Source of the DNA: Edwardsiella anguillarum ET080813
GTDB lineage: Bacteria > Pseudomonadota > Gammaproteobacteria > Enterobacterales > Enterobacteriaceae
DNA length: 64,000 bases
Direction of reading: 5' to 3'
NCBI RefSeq assembly: GCF_000264765.2
Contig: NZ_CP006664.1
Coordinates: 310,001-374,000 of the forward strand
Below are positions 37,408 to 47,912 of this stretch, piece after piece. Each line of letters starts with the position of its first letter. Position 1 is the stretch's first letter. Below the pieces are notes generated by a model. That model had not been told where the DNA came from, ran no database searches, and worked only from the letters and a program-made list of their open reading frames with translations. The position numbers and the translations under genes were made by a program.

Positions 37408-38610
37408 CTAGGCCTCCTCCCGCCGTTCCAAACAGCGCGGCCACTCGTAGCGCCCAAAGGGCGAGCGCCCGTCCAGATAGCGGCACAGCATATCCAGCGC
37501 CAGCGTCGCGCACGCCTCCCGACGCAGCGTCTGGCTGTGGCGGGCAGAGGGAAAGCACAGCGTCTGGCCAAAGCTTCTCCGCGGAGTATGCAGCGCCAGC
37601 GTCAGGGTATCCTCCAGCAGTTCACCGCTGGCCAGCGTCAGCGCCCCCGCGCGACCGGCGGAGAGCATCCGCGCCCGGCCCATCACCTGCTCCAGCGTCG
37701 GGTGCCCCTCATGCGCCAGCAGCTCGCCGTTCGCCAGCGGCGCATCCGCCGCCCGCAGCCAACAGTGGATCAGCCCGGCGCTGAACTGTTCGCTCAGCGC
37801 CAGAGTGACACCCGCGCGTCGCAGCGCGGCGGCGGCACGCGCGGCGACGCCGTCGCATCCGTCAAACAGCAGGTTCTCCGCCACCGCGGCGCGGATCCGG
37901 GCCCAGGCCGCCTCCATCGCCGCCGCCTGCCCGGCGGGACCGGTTAGCTTCAGCTCGATGATCGGTGACGCGGAACGGTAGCCCAGCGTACAGCCGGGCG
38001 GCAGCGCCAGCGTATCCAGCTGTTCAGCCAGACCGCTCTCGGTGCGACCAAAGGTGCTCAGCCGCAGACACAGCGGCGGCGGCGGCAGACGAAAACGCTG
38101 CCGCAGACGCGGCAGGATCTGCTGCTCGACCATCATCATAAACTCGCTGGGCACGCCAGGCGTAAAGAAAACAATACACTTATGCAACGTAACCACAAAG
38201 CCGCAGGCGGTGCCGATCGGGTTATCCAGCACCTCGGCTCCGGCCGGCAGCCAGGCCTGCTTGCGGTTGCTGGGGGGCATACTCCGTCCGCGCTGGGCGA
38301 ACCACGCCTGCATCCGCGCCATCCAGGCGTCGTTCTCCTCCAGCGCCACACCCAGCGCCTGAGCCGCCGCCTGCGCGCTGAGATCGTCACGGGTCGGCCC
38401 CAGCCCGCCGTTGACGATCAGCACATCGGCGCGGCGAGCGGCGCCCTCTATCGCCGCACACAGCGCCGCGATCTCATCGCCCACCGTCGCGCGGCCGCAC
38501 AGCGGCACGCCGCGCTCAAACAGCCAGCGCCCCAGCCAGGCCGCGTTGCTATCCAGGATATGACCGTGCAGCACCTCATCGCCGCTGCTCAACATCTCAA
38601 CTCGTAACAT
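37408..38610 (-). CDS. yfaY: YfaY, CinA-like protein
   Basis: This 400-residue protein has the same length as E. coli YfaY. The N-terminal MoaB/MogA-like CinA domain starts LSSGDEVLHGHILDSNAAWL and has NGGLGPTRDDLSA; the C-terminal CinA domain is present but its deamidase catalytic residues are not obvious. CinA proteins act in nicotinamide-nucleotide/ADP-ribose salvage; the activity of this paralogue is unproven. It converges on ybhK with an 18-base gap. Confidence 0.9.
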   Translation of the reverse strand: MLRVEMLSSGDEVLHGHILDSNAAWLGRWLFERGVPLCGRATVGDEIAALCAAIEGAARRADVLIVNGGLGPTRDDLSAQAAAQALGVALEENDAWMARMQAWFAQRGRSMPPSNRKQAWLPAGAEVLDNPIGTACGFVVTLHKCIVFFTPGVPSEFMMMVEQQILPRLRQRFRLPPPPLCLRLSTFGRTESGLAEQLDTLALPPGCTLGYRSASPIIELKLTGPAGQAAAMEAAWARIRAAVAENLLFDGCDGVAARAAAALRRAGVTLALSEQFSAGLIHCWLRAADAPLANGELLAHEGHPTLEQVMGRARMLSAGRAGALTLASGELLEDTLTLALHTPRRSFGQTLCFPSARHSQTLRREACATLALDMLCRYLDGRSPFGRYEWPRCLERREEA

Positions 38611-38719
38611 GGTTCACTCCGTTTTAGACCCTCCCCCACTTTAGGAAGTGTCCGGCCGATGCACAAGATCTCCCGCCGCGCCACCGCGGGCGATCCGGCG
38701 CCGACGGCGCCCTTTTTTG

Positions 38720-38760
38720 TGTAAACAAATAATTACATATAATGTAACGCCAGTTTGACG
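38720..38760 (+). promoter_or_regulatory. TyrR boxes upstream of tyrP
   Basis: TGTAAA-N6-ATTACA (38720-38737) is a strong TyrR-type box (consensus TGTAAA-N6-TTTACA). A weaker one, TGTAAC-N6-TTGACG (38743-38760), follows directly. E. coli tyrP has a strong and a weak box at its promoter, used for tyrosine repression and phenylalanine activation. Confidence 0.7.
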
Positions 38761-38824
38761 AAGGTGATTTTTTCCCGTACGCTGCCATGAAATAACTCCC
38801 TGGAGCAGTAAAGCAGAGGAAAGC

Positions 38825-40042
38825 GTGAGAAATCGTACAATTGGCAGTATTTTTATCGTGGCAGGAACCACCATTGGCGCAGGGATGCTGGCGATGCCGC
38901 TGGCCGCCGCCGGCGTCGGCTTTAGCACCACGCTGGTGATGCTGATCGCGCTGTGGGCGCTGATGTGCTATACGGCCCTGCTGATGGTCGAAGTCTATCA
39001 GCATGCCCCGGCCGATGAGGGGCTGGGCACCCTGGCCCGCCGCTATCTGGGACGACCCGGCCAATGGCTGGCCGGTATCAGCATGCTGTTCCTCATGTAC
39101 GCGCTCACCGCGGCCTATATCAGCGGCGCCGGCGAGCTGCTGGCCGCCAGCCTGGGGCAGTGGCTGTCGCTGTCGGTCTCGCCGACCCTCGGCGTACTGC
39201 TGTTTACGCTGGTCGGCGGCACGATTGTCAGCGTCGGTACCCATTCGGTCGATCTGTTCAACCGCCTGCTGTTCAGCGCCAAAATCGTGCTGCTAGTCGT
39301 GATGCTGGCGCTGATGATGCCCCATATTCAGCGCACCAACCTGCTCAGCCTGCCGCTGGAAAAAGGGCTGGCGTTGTCGGCCATTCCGGTCATTTTTACC
39401 TCCTTTGGGTTCCACGGCAGCGTGCCGAGCATCGTCAGCTACATGAAAGGCGATATGCGCCGCCTGCGGCTCATCTTTATTACCGGCAGCGCCATTCCAC
39501 TGCTGGCCTACATTTTCTGGCAGCTGGCCACCCTGGGCGCCATCAGTAACCACACCTTTCTCGGCCTGCTGGCGACCCACGCCGGGCTGAACGGACTGCT
39601 GCAGGCGGTGCGCGCCGTGGTGGCGACGCCTCACGTCGAGCTGGCGGTGCATCTGTTCGCCGATCTGGCGCTGGCGACCTCGTTTCTCGGCGTATCGCTG
39701 GGACTGTTTGACTATCTGGGCGATCTGTTCCAGCGCCGCCGTAACGCCTCTGGGCGACTGCAGACCGGCATTCTGACCTTTATTCCGCCCCTGGCCTTTG
39801 CCCTGTTCTATCCACAGGGGTTCGTCATGGCGCTGGGCTACGCCGCCATCGCGCTGGCGGTGCTGGCGCTGCTGCTGCCGGCGCTACTGGTATGGCAGAC
39901 CCGCCGTCGCCACGGCGGACTGCCCAACGGCTACCGAGTCGCCGGCGGCCGTCCGCTGCTGTGGCTGGTGCTGCTGTGCGGCGTCGCGGTGATCGCCATA
40001 CAGCTGTCGATCGCGGCCGGGCTCTTGCCAGAGGTGGGATAA
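38825..40042 (+). CDS. tyrP: Tyrosine-specific transporter TyrP
   Basis: This 405-residue inner-membrane protein of the aromatic amino acid/H+ symporter family has about 11 membrane helices. It is very close to E. coli TyrP ([22 protein letters not shown], read in parts; [33 protein letters not shown]; ends [10 protein letters not shown]). It starts at GTG (38825) behind AGAGGA. The Trp leader ORF begins 18 bases after its stop, so tyrP mRNA could read through into trpS2. Confidence 0.95.
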   Translation: MRNRTIGSIFIVAGTTIGAGMLAMPLAAAGVGFSTTLVMLIALWALMCYTALLMVEVYQHAPADEGLGTLARRYLGRPGQWLAGISMLFLMYALTAAYISGAGELLAASLGQWLSLSVSPTLGVLLFTLVGGTIVSVGTHSVDLFNRLLFSAKIVLLVVMLALMMPHIQRTNLLSLPLEKGLALSAIPVIFTSFGFHGSVPSIVSYMKGDMRRLRLIFITGSAIPLLAYIFWQLATLGAISNHTFLGLLATHAGLNGLLQAVRAVVATPHVELAVHLFADLALATSFLGVSLGLFDYLGDLFQRRRNASGRLQTGILTFIPPLAFALFYPQGFVMALGYAAIALAVLALLLPALLVWQTRRRHGGLPNGYRVAGGRPLLWLVLLCGVAVIAIQLSIAAGLLPEVG

Positions 40043-40059
40043 GGCAGTATGGTGAAGCG

Positions 40060-40140
40060 ATGAAAAGCACACTGTCCCGTCTGCCCCCCCTTCGCTGGTG
40101 GCGCCGTTTACTGCGGCGGCCCGATACTGTGTACTTCTAA
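40060..40140 (+). CDS. Putative Trp-rich leader peptide for trpS2 attenuation
   Basis: This 26-codon ORF starts MKSTLSRLPPLRWWRRLL and ends VYF. Two adjacent Trp codons (TGG TGG, 40096-40101) are codons 13-14. A modest ribosome site GGTGA lies upstream. Tandem Trp codons in a short ORF just before a terminator-like hairpin and a Trp-tRNA synthetase gene are the mark of a ribosome-mediated attenuator, as with TrpL (GWW). A candidate promoter TTGCCA-N17-TATGGT (40025-40053) overlaps the tyrP end, but would leave almost no 5' leader, so read-through from tyrP is equally possible. I know of no description of this peptide. Confidence 0.65.
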   Translation: MKSTLSRLPPLRWWRRLLRRPDTVYF

Positions 40141-40179
40141 TTTCAGTGACCAAGCCGCCGGAAGGCGGCTTGATGTTTT
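40102..40179 (+). promoter_or_regulatory. Transcription attenuator between leader peptide and trpS2
   Basis: Four segments can pair alternately. Segment 1 (CGCCG, 40102-40106) pairs with segment 2 (CGGCG, 40114-40118). Segment 2 (CGGCGGC, 40114-40120) pairs with segment 3 (GCCGCCG, 40154-40160) in seven G-C pairs. Segments 3 and 4 form a perfect 9-bp hairpin CAAGCCGCC-GGAA-GGCGGCTTG (40151-40172), followed by ATGTTTTC. A ribosome stalled on the Trp codons would mask segment 1 and free segment 2; one at the stop codon (40138-40140) would leave 3:4 free. The T-tract is short, so termination strength is uncertain. Confidence 0.65.
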
Positions 40180-40224
40180 CTATGGACGCACTCCGGCGCA
40201 GCTATCGATTAACGGAGAGCGACC

Positions 40225-41256
40225 ATGCAACACCTTTCTTCCCCCAACGACGTTGAACAGCACATCTGCCTGAGCGGCGATCGCCCCACCGGCCCGCTGC
40301 ATCTCGGCCACTACGTCGGCTCCCTGCGCCAGCGTCTGGCGCTGCAGCAGCGCTTCCCGCTGTATGTGATGATCGCCGATCTGCAGGGGCTGACCGATAA
40401 CGGCAGCCGCCCGCAAAAGGTGGCGGACAACATTCTACAGGTGATGGCGGACTACCTGGCGGTCGGTCTCGATCCCCGGCGGGCTACGCTGTGCCTGCAG
40501 TCAGCGCTGCCCGCGCTAGCGGAGCTGACGATGCTATACATGAATATCGTCAGCGTGGCGCGCGTGGCGCGGAACCCCACGGTAAAAAACGAAATTGCCC
40601 AGAAGGGCTTTGCCAACGCGCTGCCGGCCGGTTTTCTGCTCTATCCGATAAGTCAGGCCGCCGATATCACCGCGTTCTGCGCCGATCGCATCCCGGTCGG
40701 CGACGATCAGCTACCGATGCTGGAGCAAACCAACGAGATCGTCCAGCGGATGAACGCCCTGCTGCCGCAGCCGGTGCTACGTCCCTGCCAGGCGATTCTC
40801 AGCCAGGTAGGCCGGCTGCCGGGCATCGACGGCAACGCCAAGATGTCCAAATCCCTGGGTAATGCCCTGCCGCTCAGCGCCGATCCCGCGCAGATCCGGG
40901 CGGCGGTTCACGCCATGTACACCGATCCCGCCCATCTGCGGGTCAGCGATCCGGGACGGGTCGAGGGCAACGTCGTCTTCACCTATCTCGACGCCTTTCA
41001 TCCCTGCGCCGAACGGGTGGCCGAGATGAAGGCGCACTACCGCCGCGGCGGCCTCGGTGACAGCCAGTGTAAACGCGAGCTAGAGGCGTGTCTGCAGACC
41101 CTGCTGGCGCCGATCCGGCAGCGGCGCGCCGAGCTGTTGGCGGATCGCGCCCAGCTGCTGCAGATCCTGCAGGCGGGCAGCGAACGGGCGCGCGAAGTTA
41201 GCCAGCAAACGCTGATGGCGATCAAACGGGGACTGGGGCTGCCGCTGATGTACTGA
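40225..41256 (+). CDS. Tryptophanyl-tRNA synthetase, second type
   Basis: This 343-residue class I synthetase charges tRNA-Trp. It has HIGH as PLHLGHYVGSL near residue 30 and KMSKS as GNAKMSKSLGNA near residue 210, with ADIQ-type substrate region IADLQGLTDN and ISQAADITAF. It differs much from the housekeeping E. coli TrpS (334 residues), so it is probably an additional form, of the kind that can give resistance to Trp-analogue inhibitors such as indolmycin; resistance here is inference. It sits behind the leader peptide and attenuator, with CGGAGAG before the ATG. Confidence 0.9.
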   Translation: MQHLSSPNDVEQHICLSGDRPTGPLHLGHYVGSLRQRLALQQRFPLYVMIADLQGLTDNGSRPQKVADNILQVMADYLAVGLDPRRATLCLQSALPALAELTMLYMNIVSVARVARNPTVKNEIAQKGFANALPAGFLLYPISQAADITAFCADRIPVGDDQLPMLEQTNEIVQRMNALLPQPVLRPCQAILSQVGRLPGIDGNAKMSKSLGNALPLSADPAQIRAAVHAMYTDPAHLRVSDPGRVEGNVVFTYLDAFHPCAERVAEMKAHYRRGGLGDSQCKRELEACLQTLLAPIRQRRAELLADRAQLLQILQAGSERAREVSQQTLMAIKRGLGLPLMY

Positions 41257-41310
41257 GCCAGAATAGGAAAAAAGGGAGAGTGGGGGCGGCGACGAAAAGG
41301 GAGGCGCGGG

Positions 41311-41337
41311 AAAAGCAGGCGGCGCATCTGCGCCGCC
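41311..41337 (-). terminator. Possible yfaZ terminator
   Basis: GGCGGCGC pairs with GCGCCGCC over a 4-base loop and, on the minus strand, is followed by TGCTTTT. It lies 10 bases after the yfaZ stop in the convergent gap with trpS2. Confidence 0.6.
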
Positions 41338-41347
41338 GCACCGATCG

Positions 41348-41902
41348 TCAGAAGCTGAGACCGACGCCAACGTAGGGGCCATCGGCGATCGCGTTATCGC
41401 GGTGGCCGTTTTTGCCGGCCAGGTTAATGTAGCGATAGCCGACGTCCACGCTCAGCGGACGCATCACGTTCCAGCGCACCCCACCGGTGGCCTCCGTGTA
41501 GTCCTTGATCCCGCTGGAGAGGGAGTCCGGCGCATAGTAGGCCGAGCCGTACAGCGCGAAGCTTTGCCCCAGCGGCAGGTTAACCCCGCCGCCGATCGCC
41601 ACGGCATAGTCATCGCTGCCGCCGCCGCTGTGCTTCGGATTCATATACATGGCCTTACCGCCCACGGAAATAATGGCGGAACCCAGGGGGACGCCCAACC
41701 CCAGTCCCAGGCCAACGATATCACCGTCGTTATCGCTGTGTGCCCAGTTCAGGGTGGAGTACAGGCCTGACGACCCGGTCCCCAGACCGACCTCAAGATT
41801 GGTAAAATCCTTACCGGCCTGTCCGTTCAGACTGATCGCCTGAGCCGCCCCGCTCAGCAGTAGCGCGCTGCCGGCTACCAGGCAGTAAAACGACTTCTTC
41901 AT
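41348..41902 (-). CDS. yfaZ: YfaZ-family outer-membrane protein
   Basis: This 184-residue protein has a Sec signal peptide (MKKSFYCLVAGSALLLSGAAQA, cut after AQA; about 22 residues) and alternating beta-strands ending in a C-terminal Phe (YVGVGLSF), as in small beta-barrels. It matches YfaZ in length and pattern. The function is unknown. The start was chosen at MKKSF, with AAGGAAA upstream. Confidence 0.88.
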   Translation of the reverse strand: MKKSFYCLVAGSALLLSGAAQAISLNGQAGKDFTNLEVGLGTGSSGLYSTLNWAHSDNDGDIVGLGLGLGVPLGSAIISVGGKAMYMNPKHSGGGSDDYAVAIGGGVNLPLGQSFALYGSAYYAPDSLSSGIKDYTEATGGVRWNVMRPLSVDVGYRYINLAGKNGHRDNAIADGPYVGVGLSF

Positions 41903-42201
41903 TGAATTTTCCTTATCAAACATTAAAAAATGTGCTCCAACATTTTCCCGACGTCCATCGCTCCGCCGGTGAAAAATGCGCCTCCGGCATCCGCCCGCCC
42001 AGCGGGGTCATCGGCTCACCGCCCCGCTCCGCGTAAGAACGGCTGCGGGAGGCGTGGCGCAGAGCGCCCCGAGGGCGTTAGCATAGCGGGAAGTCCGGAG
42101 AAACAGAATAAAAAAAGCGCCTCGTTGCCAGTCCGGGCGCATTATTTAAGATTATCCCGACGTCGCCGTACGGCGAGCCGGCGGCACCGGGTACCGTCAG
42201 G
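41903..42201. other. Intergenic region between yfaZ and menE
   Basis: No gene is supported in these 299 bases. The right part holds the men operon terminator (listed separately) and the left part should contain the yfaZ promoter; no other motif stands out. Confidence 0.5.
42108..42140 (-). terminator. Terminator of the men operon
   Basis: On the minus strand GCGCC and GGCGC flank a 14-base loop, followed by TTTTTTTATT. It lies about 60 bases after the menE stop. Confidence 0.7.
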
Positions 42202-43596
42202 TCAGAGCCCCTGCGCGCGGTAGGCCTGCACGGCCCACTGCTGCACCTGACGGCGAGCGATTTTAATCCCGCCGCTTTTCAGCGTTTCGGGCAGCAGAAG
42301 CCAGGCCACCGGACGCTGAAAGCGCGCTACCCGGTTTTCCAGCCAGGCGGCCAGCGACGCCGTCGCCACGCTGCACTCCACCACCGCCAGCGGACGCTGG
42401 CCAAACTCGGCGTCATCCACCGGCACGATAAAGGCCTGAGAAACCGCCGGATGCTGCTGCAGAATACGCTCGATATCCTCCGGCTGGATCCCCTCGCCCC
42501 CGCTGAAAAACTGGTTATCCAGCCGCCCCAGTATGCGCAGCTCGCCGGACGCCCACGCCCCGCGATCGCGGGTATGGAACCAGCCGTCGTCACCCAGCAG
42601 CGGGTGCAGGCGGCCATCCCGCCAGTAACCGCAGGCCATGCTGTCGCCGCGCAGCAGGACTTCGCCGTCCGCCGCCAGGCAAACCTCACGCTGCGGCAGC
42701 GTCGTCCCCACGCCCGGCAGGGCATCCGCACGCTTGGCGCACACCGTTGAAGCCATCTCCGTCAGACCATAGCCGCACCAGCAGCGAATACCGCGCGCCT
42801 CCGCCGCCTGGGTCAGCGCCAGCGGGATCATCGCCCCTCCCAGCAAAACGTCGCGCAGGGCCACCGGCTGCGGCGACTGCAGCAGACGCCACAGCTGGGT
42901 CGGCACCAGCGACGCATGGCTACAGCCGTCCAGCGCCCGCTCCAGCGGGTGCATCGCACGCAGCGCCAGGCGAGCGCCGGCGAGCAGCCAGCGCCAGACG
43001 ATCCCCTGTCCAGAGACATGGTACAGCGGCAGCGACAGCAGCCAGGTATCCTGCGCCGTCAGCGGTATCAGGGAGAGCACGCCCCGGGCCGAGGCCAGAT
43101 GCGCGGCCGCCGTATGCACCGCCGCCTTGGGCAGCCCGCTGGAGCCCGAGGTCAGCGTCAGCGTCGCCTGGCGCCGGGGCGCCCATGGGGCAGACGCCGC
43201 GGCCGACCCCGAACGCAAATGCAGCGGCGGAATCCCCTCGGACCAGCTCAACGCAGACCCGGGCGCTAGGTCCAGCGCAAAGGCCACGTTGAGCCGCGGC
43301 AGCAGGACGCCGAGCAGCGCGGCGGGCAGCTGTGGATTCAGCGGCAGCACCCGGGCGCCCAGCTGCAGCAGCGCCAGATAGGCATACAGCATCTCGGGCC
43401 CATTCTTCGCCCGCAGGGCAACGACGGCCTCGGAGGCGACGCCCTGTGCACTGAATCCGCCGGCCAGCCCATCAATACGCTGCGCCAGCGTCCGCCAGTC
43501 AATCGCCTCGCCGTCGCTGCGCAGCGCGACGTCAGCCGGACGCAGACGCGCCCAGTGACGCCAGGGCCAGTCGTCAACGCCGCTCAGGCCTGCCAT
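42202..43596 (-). CDS. menE: o-Succinylbenzoate-CoA ligase MenE
   Basis: This 464-residue AMP-forming acyl-CoA ligase activates o-succinylbenzoate in menaquinone synthesis. It has the AMP-binding motif [22 protein letters not shown], and the hinge region [16 protein letters not shown]. It is the last gene of menFDHBCE and overlaps menC by 13 bases. Confidence 0.95.
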   Translation of the reverse strand: MAGLSGVDDWPWRHWARLRPADVALRSDGEAIDWRTLAQRIDGLAGGFSAQGVASEAVVALRAKNGPEMLYAYLALLQLGARVLPLNPQLPAALLGVLLPRLNVAFALDLAPGSALSWSEGIPPLHLRSGSAAASAPWAPRRQATLTLTSGSSGLPKAAVHTAAAHLASARGVLSLIPLTAQDTWLLSLPLYHVSGQGIVWRWLLAGARLALRAMHPLERALDGCSHASLVPTQLWRLLQSPQPVALRDVLLGGAMIPLALTQAAEARGIRCWCGYGLTEMASTVCAKRADALPGVGTTLPQREVCLAADGEVLLRGDSMACGYWRDGRLHPLLGDDGWFHTRDRGAWASGELRILGRLDNQFFSGGEGIQPEDIERILQQHPAVSQAFIVPVDDAEFGQRPLAVVECSVATASLAAWLENRVARFQRPVAWLLLPETLKSGGIKIARRQVQQWAVQAYRAQGL

Positions 43597-44555
43597 ACCA
43601 CGTCCAGCGCATCCTCACCCCACAGCGGCAGCGTACACGCCGGCCAGGCCCGCAGCAGCTGCGCCTGCATCAGCGTCAGGGTATCCAGACCCGGCGGCGT
43701 GCCCGGCGTCAGCCAGGCCGCCATGCGCGCCAGCTGGCTCAGCCCCAGGCTGGATTCAATGCTGGAGCTGATCACCGCGCTCAGGCCCGCCCGGTGCGCC
43801 TGCGCCACCAGCTGCTGGCAGCGCTGCAGGCTGCCGGTCAGGGTCGGCTTGATGACGATGGCCGCCACGCCCGGCTCCGCCTCGACGCGAAAGTCCGCAT
43901 CGCGCACGCTCTCATCCCAGGCGATGGCGATCCCGGTGTCGCGGGCAAAGGCGCGCGACTCATCGCGGGTCTTACACGGCTCTTCCAGGAACAGAATGCG
44001 ATCGCGCCAGGCCGGATTGACATATTTGGCAAAGCCATCCGCCTTGGCCCGGGTCCAGCTACGGTTGGCATCCAGACGCAGATGCAGATCCGGCAGCGCC
44101 TCCAGCAGCAGGTTGACGATCATCCCATCGCGTACCGCTTCATACAGTCCGACCTTCACCTTGGCCACTTTTTCGCCGGGGATCGACTGCAGCGCCTGAA
44201 ACAGCGCATCGGGGTCGCCGTTGCACAGCGTGGCCGAGCGGTAGTTGGCCGCCTGCGGCAGCGCGCCAGAAAGCTCCGCCAGCGCACAGCTCAGGCCAAA
44301 GGCAACCGACGGCAGCGGGCTCTCCGCCGGCACCGCGCCCGCCTGCCACTCCGCCAGCAGGCGGCACGCCGCCTCCTGAGCCTCGGGCAGCGTTTCACGG
44401 CTAAATTCCGGTAACGGGGCTATCTCGCCCCACCCTTCGCGCCCGTCCTCGCGCAGTCGCACCAGTAGCCCATCGCGGCTTTTCAACCGCTGGTTACGCA
44501 GCGCGACGCCGGCGTCCACCGGCAGACGGTAGCGGTACAGCGTGGCCTGACGCAT
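43584..44555 (-). CDS. menC: o-Succinylbenzoate synthase MenC
   Basis: This 323-residue enolase-superfamily dehydratase converts SHCHC to o-succinylbenzoate. Catalytic elements visible are the Lys pair in AKVKVGLY, metal ligands in [15 protein letters not shown] and AWDES, and the second Lys in IVIKPTLTG. Its stop overlaps the menE start region, and its start shares one base with the menB stop. Confidence 0.95.
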   Translation of the reverse strand: MRQATLYRYRLPVDAGVALRNQRLKSRDGLLVRLREDGREGWGEIAPLPEFSRETLPEAQEAACRLLAEWQAGAVPAESPLPSVAFGLSCALAELSGALPQAANYRSATLCNGDPDALFQALQSIPGEKVAKVKVGLYEAVRDGMIVNLLLEALPDLHLRLDANRSWTRAKADGFAKYVNPAWRDRILFLEEPCKTRDESRAFARDTGIAIAWDESVRDADFRVEAEPGVAAIVIKPTLTGSLQRCQQLVAQAHRAGLSAVISSSIESSLGLSQLARMAAWLTPGTPPGLDTLTLMQAQLLRAWPACTLPLWGEDALDVVWQA

Positions 44556-45412
44556 TACGGATTCCGCTTAAACTTGGAAAAGTCCGGCTGACGCTTTTCA
44601 TTAAACGCGTTACGCCCTTCCTGCCCCTCTTCCGTCATGTAGAACAGCATGGTGGCATTCCCCGCCAGCTCCTGCAGACCGGCCTGGCCGTCGCAGTCCG
44701 CGTTGAGTGCCGCCTTCAGGCAGCGCAGCGCCATCGGGCTATTGCGCAGCATCTCACGGCACCAGCGTACGGTCTCACGCTCCAGCTCATCCAGCGGCAC
44801 CACGGTGTTGACCAGCCCCATGTCCAGCGCCTGCTGTGCGTCATACATCCGGCACAGGAACCAAATCTCGCGGGCCTTCTTCTGGCCGACGATGCGCGCC
44901 ATGTAAGAGGCACCCCAGCCGCCGTCGAAGGAGCCAACCTTCGGGCCGGTCTGGCCGAACTGGGCATTCTGCGCCGCGATGGTCAGATCGCACATCATAT
45001 GCAGGACGTGACCGCCGCCGACCGCATAGCCGGCAACCATCGCCACCACCGGCTTCGGACAGGTGCGGATCTGACGCTGGAAGTCGAGGACATTGAGATG
45101 ATGCACGCCGCTGTCATCGCGGTAGCCGCCGTAGTCACCGCGGATCTTCTGGTCACCGCCGGCGCAGAACGCCTTATCACCGGCGCCAGTCAGCACGATC
45201 ACCCCGATGCCGTCGTCATAGCGCGCGTCGGCCAGCGCCTGCAGCATCTCTTTCACCGTCAGCGGGCGAAATGCGTTACGTACCTGCGGGCGGTTGATGG
45301 TGATTTTAGCAATACCGTCGGCGGACTTGTGATAGAGGATATCCTCAAAGTCGCCGCTGCAGTCCTGCCATGCGATCGGGGCGTACAGCTCTTGTTCGCT
45401 TGGATACAGCAT
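44555..45412 (-). CDS. menB: 1,4-Dihydroxy-2-naphthoyl-CoA synthase MenB
   Basis: This 285-residue crotonase-fold enzyme has the same length as E. coli MenB and closes the naphthoate ring of menaquinone. Conserved motifs are [22 protein letters not shown] (read in parts), [16 protein letters not shown] and [12 protein letters not shown]. It lies 50 bases after menH. Confidence 0.98.
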   Translation of the reverse strand: MLYPSEQELYAPIAWQDCSGDFEDILYHKSADGIAKITINRPQVRNAFRPLTVKEMLQALADARYDDGIGVIVLTGAGDKAFCAGGDQKIRGDYGGYRDDSGVHHLNVLDFQRQIRTCPKPVVAMVAGYAVGGGHVLHMMCDLTIAAQNAQFGQTGPKVGSFDGGWGASYMARIVGQKKAREIWFLCRMYDAQQALDMGLVNTVVPLDELERETVRWCREMLRNSPMALRCLKAALNADCDGQAGLQELAGNATMLFYMTEEGQEGRNAFNEKRQPDFSKFKRNP

Positions 45413-45462
45413 AATACGTTTCCTGTTAATAAGGGTGCCGACCCGGCGGCGCGTCTGGCGCG

Positions 45463-46236
45463 TCAGCCGGGAGTTGATGTCGTTAAAAAGGTCCCCAGCG
45501 CGTCGCGAAACGCCCGTGGGTTGGCGCGGTGGGCGTTGTGGCCGGCGCCGTCGATCAGACGTACCGCCAGCCGCCAGCGCCCGGCCAGCGCGCGAAACTT
45601 GGTGTCCTGCTCACCGCATAAATAGCATAAAGGACAGGTCAGCGCCGCCAGCGCCGCGCCCAGCGGCGGCTGGACACCCAGCGAGGTCGCCTGCAGCATC
45701 TGCGCCAGCGCCGCGCCGGACTGTCCGGCGCGCAGCGCCACCAGGGCGGCCCGCGCCGCCGCATTCAGATCGGCGAACACCGGCTGTCGATACCAGTCAT
45801 CCAGCACCTGCGCCAGCGGCTCGCTGCGCAGGCGCTCGGCCCAGCGGCCGTCGTGCGCCCACCGAGCCTGGCGCTCCGCGGCCGTCTCCAGTCCGGGGTT
45901 TCCCCCCTCGACCGCCAGCGCCCATAGCCCGGGCGCGCCCTGGCAGCCATGATACATCGCCAGGCGACCGCCCAGCGAATAGCCGATCAGCCCATAGGAC
46001 GTCACCCCGGCGGCGCGCAGCGTATCGCGCAGCGCGGCATCGCTCTGGGCAAAGTCGTCCACCGTCAGCGCTGCCGAGTCACCGTGCCCCGGCAGATCGA
46101 TCAGCACATGCGCATACTGCGGCAATGCCTGCGCCTGCGCCAGCCACTCACGGTGATTGCCGAGAAAGCCATGCAGCCATACCAGGGTCGGTGCACCGGG
46201 AGACGCGGCCGCCAGGCGGCGATAGGCCAGGATCAC
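45463..46236 (-). CDS. menH: SHCHC synthase MenH
   Basis: This 257-residue alpha/beta hydrolase-fold lyase removes pyruvate from SEPHCHC. The nucleophile elbow is GYSLGGRLA and the oxyanion/His motifs are [12 protein letters not shown] and [11 protein letters not shown]. It overlaps menD by 4 bases. Confidence 0.95.
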   Translation of the reverse strand: MILAYRRLAAASPGAPTLVWLHGFLGNHREWLAQAQALPQYAHVLIDLPGHGDSAALTVDDFAQSDAALRDTLRAAGVTSYGLIGYSLGGRLAMYHGCQGAPGLWALAVEGGNPGLETAAERQARWAHDGRWAERLRSEPLAQVLDDWYRQPVFADLNAAARAALVALRAGQSGAALAQMLQATSLGVQPPLGAALAALTCPLCYLCGEQDTKFRALAGRWRLAVRLIDGAGHNAHRANPRAFRDALGTFLTTSTPG

Positions 46237-47912
46237 AGCGCGGCCACCTTACCCAGCAGCTGCTGCAGTGCCTCCGCGCCCGCCGTGCCGGGCACCCGCA
46301 GTTCGATCAGCGTCGTCCCGCTGCGCCGCCAGCCCTGGGAGACCGCGTCGCTCAGCGCCGCCCAGTCCGTCGGGCAGGCGTAGGTCAAATCAAACAGCGC
46401 CGCCGCGTGGCGGAAATCCACATTCTGCGGCATCAGGTAAAAGCGTTCGCGCTCCGCCGGCGGCGTCGGCAGCATGGAGAAAATCTGCCCGCCGTTGTTG
46501 TTCACCACGATCACCACCGTCGGCGCCGTCACCTGGCGCAGCAGCGCCAGGCCGTTAATATCGTACAGCGCCGACAGATCGCCCAGGATCGCCAGCGTCG
46601 GCAGCCCGCTGCCGCGCTGTACCCCGGCAATGGTTGAGACCAGGCCATCGATACCGCTGGCGCCGCGGTTGCTGTATACCGGGTAGCCCGCGGGCAGCTG
46701 CCCCAACGCATCGACCAGACGCACGATCAGGCTATTGCCGACAAACAGCTGTCCCCGCAGCGGCAGCAGCTGCGCCAGCCGGTGCGCCACCTGCGCCTCG
46801 CCAAACGACGCCTGCAGCGTTTGCTCAACGCACTGGGCTGCCCGCTCGGCCAACGCCTTCAGCCCGGGCGCCCAGGGCGCAGCGGGCTGCGCCGGGTGAG
46901 CCTGTAGCCATGCCTGCACCGGCGCCACCAAACGACGACCGCGGTGACAGGCGGGATCCAGCCGTCCCGGCAGCGGATCGATCAACCAGTAGCGCTGCGG
47001 TTTGCAGGCCGCCTGCCACTGCAGCAGGCGCTTCCCGGTCAGGCTGGCACCAAACTGCACGACGATCTCGGCCTGCGCCAGCAGGCGGCGCGCCTCCGCG
47101 TGGGGCAGCCACAGATCGGCGCAGGGCAGCGGCTGGCCACTTTGCGACAGCACATCCCCCAGCACCGGCCAGCCCAGCATCTCTCCCCAGGCAGCCGCCT
47201 GGCGGCCCGCCTCGGCATCCACGCGGCCAATCAGCACCACCCCGCGGCGGCGACGCCACTGCGCCCAATCCGCCTCTGCACGCACCGCGCCCGCATAGGG
47301 GGTGCTCTCCTGCAGCCAGGGCGTCTCGCCCTGCCACCAGCTGCCCAGCGCCGCAGACCATCCCTGCTGCCCGTCGTCATCCTCGCCGTACAGCGGCTCT
47401 GCGAAGGGGCAGTTGATGTGCAGCGCACCGTGGTCGAGGCGGGCCATGGCGCTATCGACGCTGGAAACCAGCCAGGCGGCGGAGATGTCCGGCGTAGGCC
47501 GGGGAAGATTGAGGGTTTCCGTCGGGTGGGAGGCGAACATGTTCTGCTGGCGGATCGCCTGGTTGGCACCGCAGTCGATCAGCTCCGGCGGGCGGTCGGC
47601 GGTCAGCAGGATCAGCCGCTCACCGGTCAGCCCGGCCTCGATCAGCGCCGGGTAGAGATTGGCGACGGCCGTTCCCGACGTGACGATCACCGCCACCGGC
47701 TGGCCGCTGACCTTGGCCAGCCCCAGCGCCAAATGCCCTAGGCCGCGCTCGTCGAAATGGGTATGGCTATGCAGGCGGGGATGGGCCGCCGCCGCCATCG
47801 TTAGCGGCGTAGAGCGGGAACCGGGAGCGATACAGACATGACGTACGCCGTGACGGGTCAACGCTTCAAGCAGCACCGAGGCCCAGCGACGGTTAAACAG
47901 AATAGATGACAT
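46233..47912 (-). CDS. menD: SEPHCHC synthase MenD (ThDP-dependent)
   Basis: This 559-residue enzyme (E. coli: 556) adds the succinyl-semialdehyde unit from 2-oxoglutarate to isochorismate. The N-terminal domain has [10 protein letters not shown] and [15 protein letters not shown]; the ThDP motif is near [13 protein letters not shown] and VNNNGGQIF. The start [10 protein letters not shown] fits the family. It is separated from menF by 240 bases, unlike the close menF-menD junction of E. coli. Confidence 0.96.
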   Translation of the reverse strand: MSSILFNRRWASVLLEALTRHGVRHVCIAPGSRSTPLTMAAAAHPRLHSHTHFDERGLGHLALGLAKVSGQPVAVIVTSGTAVANLYPALIEAGLTGERLILLTADRPPELIDCGANQAIRQQNMFASHPTETLNLPRPTPDISAAWLVSSVDSAMARLDHGALHINCPFAEPLYGEDDDGQQGWSAALGSWWQGETPWLQESTPYAGAVRAEADWAQWRRRRGVVLIGRVDAEAGRQAAAWGEMLGWPVLGDVLSQSGQPLPCADLWLPHAEARRLLAQAEIVVQFGASLTGKRLLQWQAACKPQRYWLIDPLPGRLDPACHRGRRLVAPVQAWLQAHPAQPAAPWAPGLKALAERAAQCVEQTLQASFGEAQVAHRLAQLLPLRGQLFVGNSLIVRLVDALGQLPAGYPVYSNRGASGIDGLVSTIAGVQRGSGLPTLAILGDLSALYDINGLALLRQVTAPTVVIVVNNNGGQIFSMLPTPPAERERFYLMPQNVDFRHAAALFDLTYACPTDWAALSDAVSQGWRRSGTTLIELRVPGTAGAEALQQLLGKVAAL

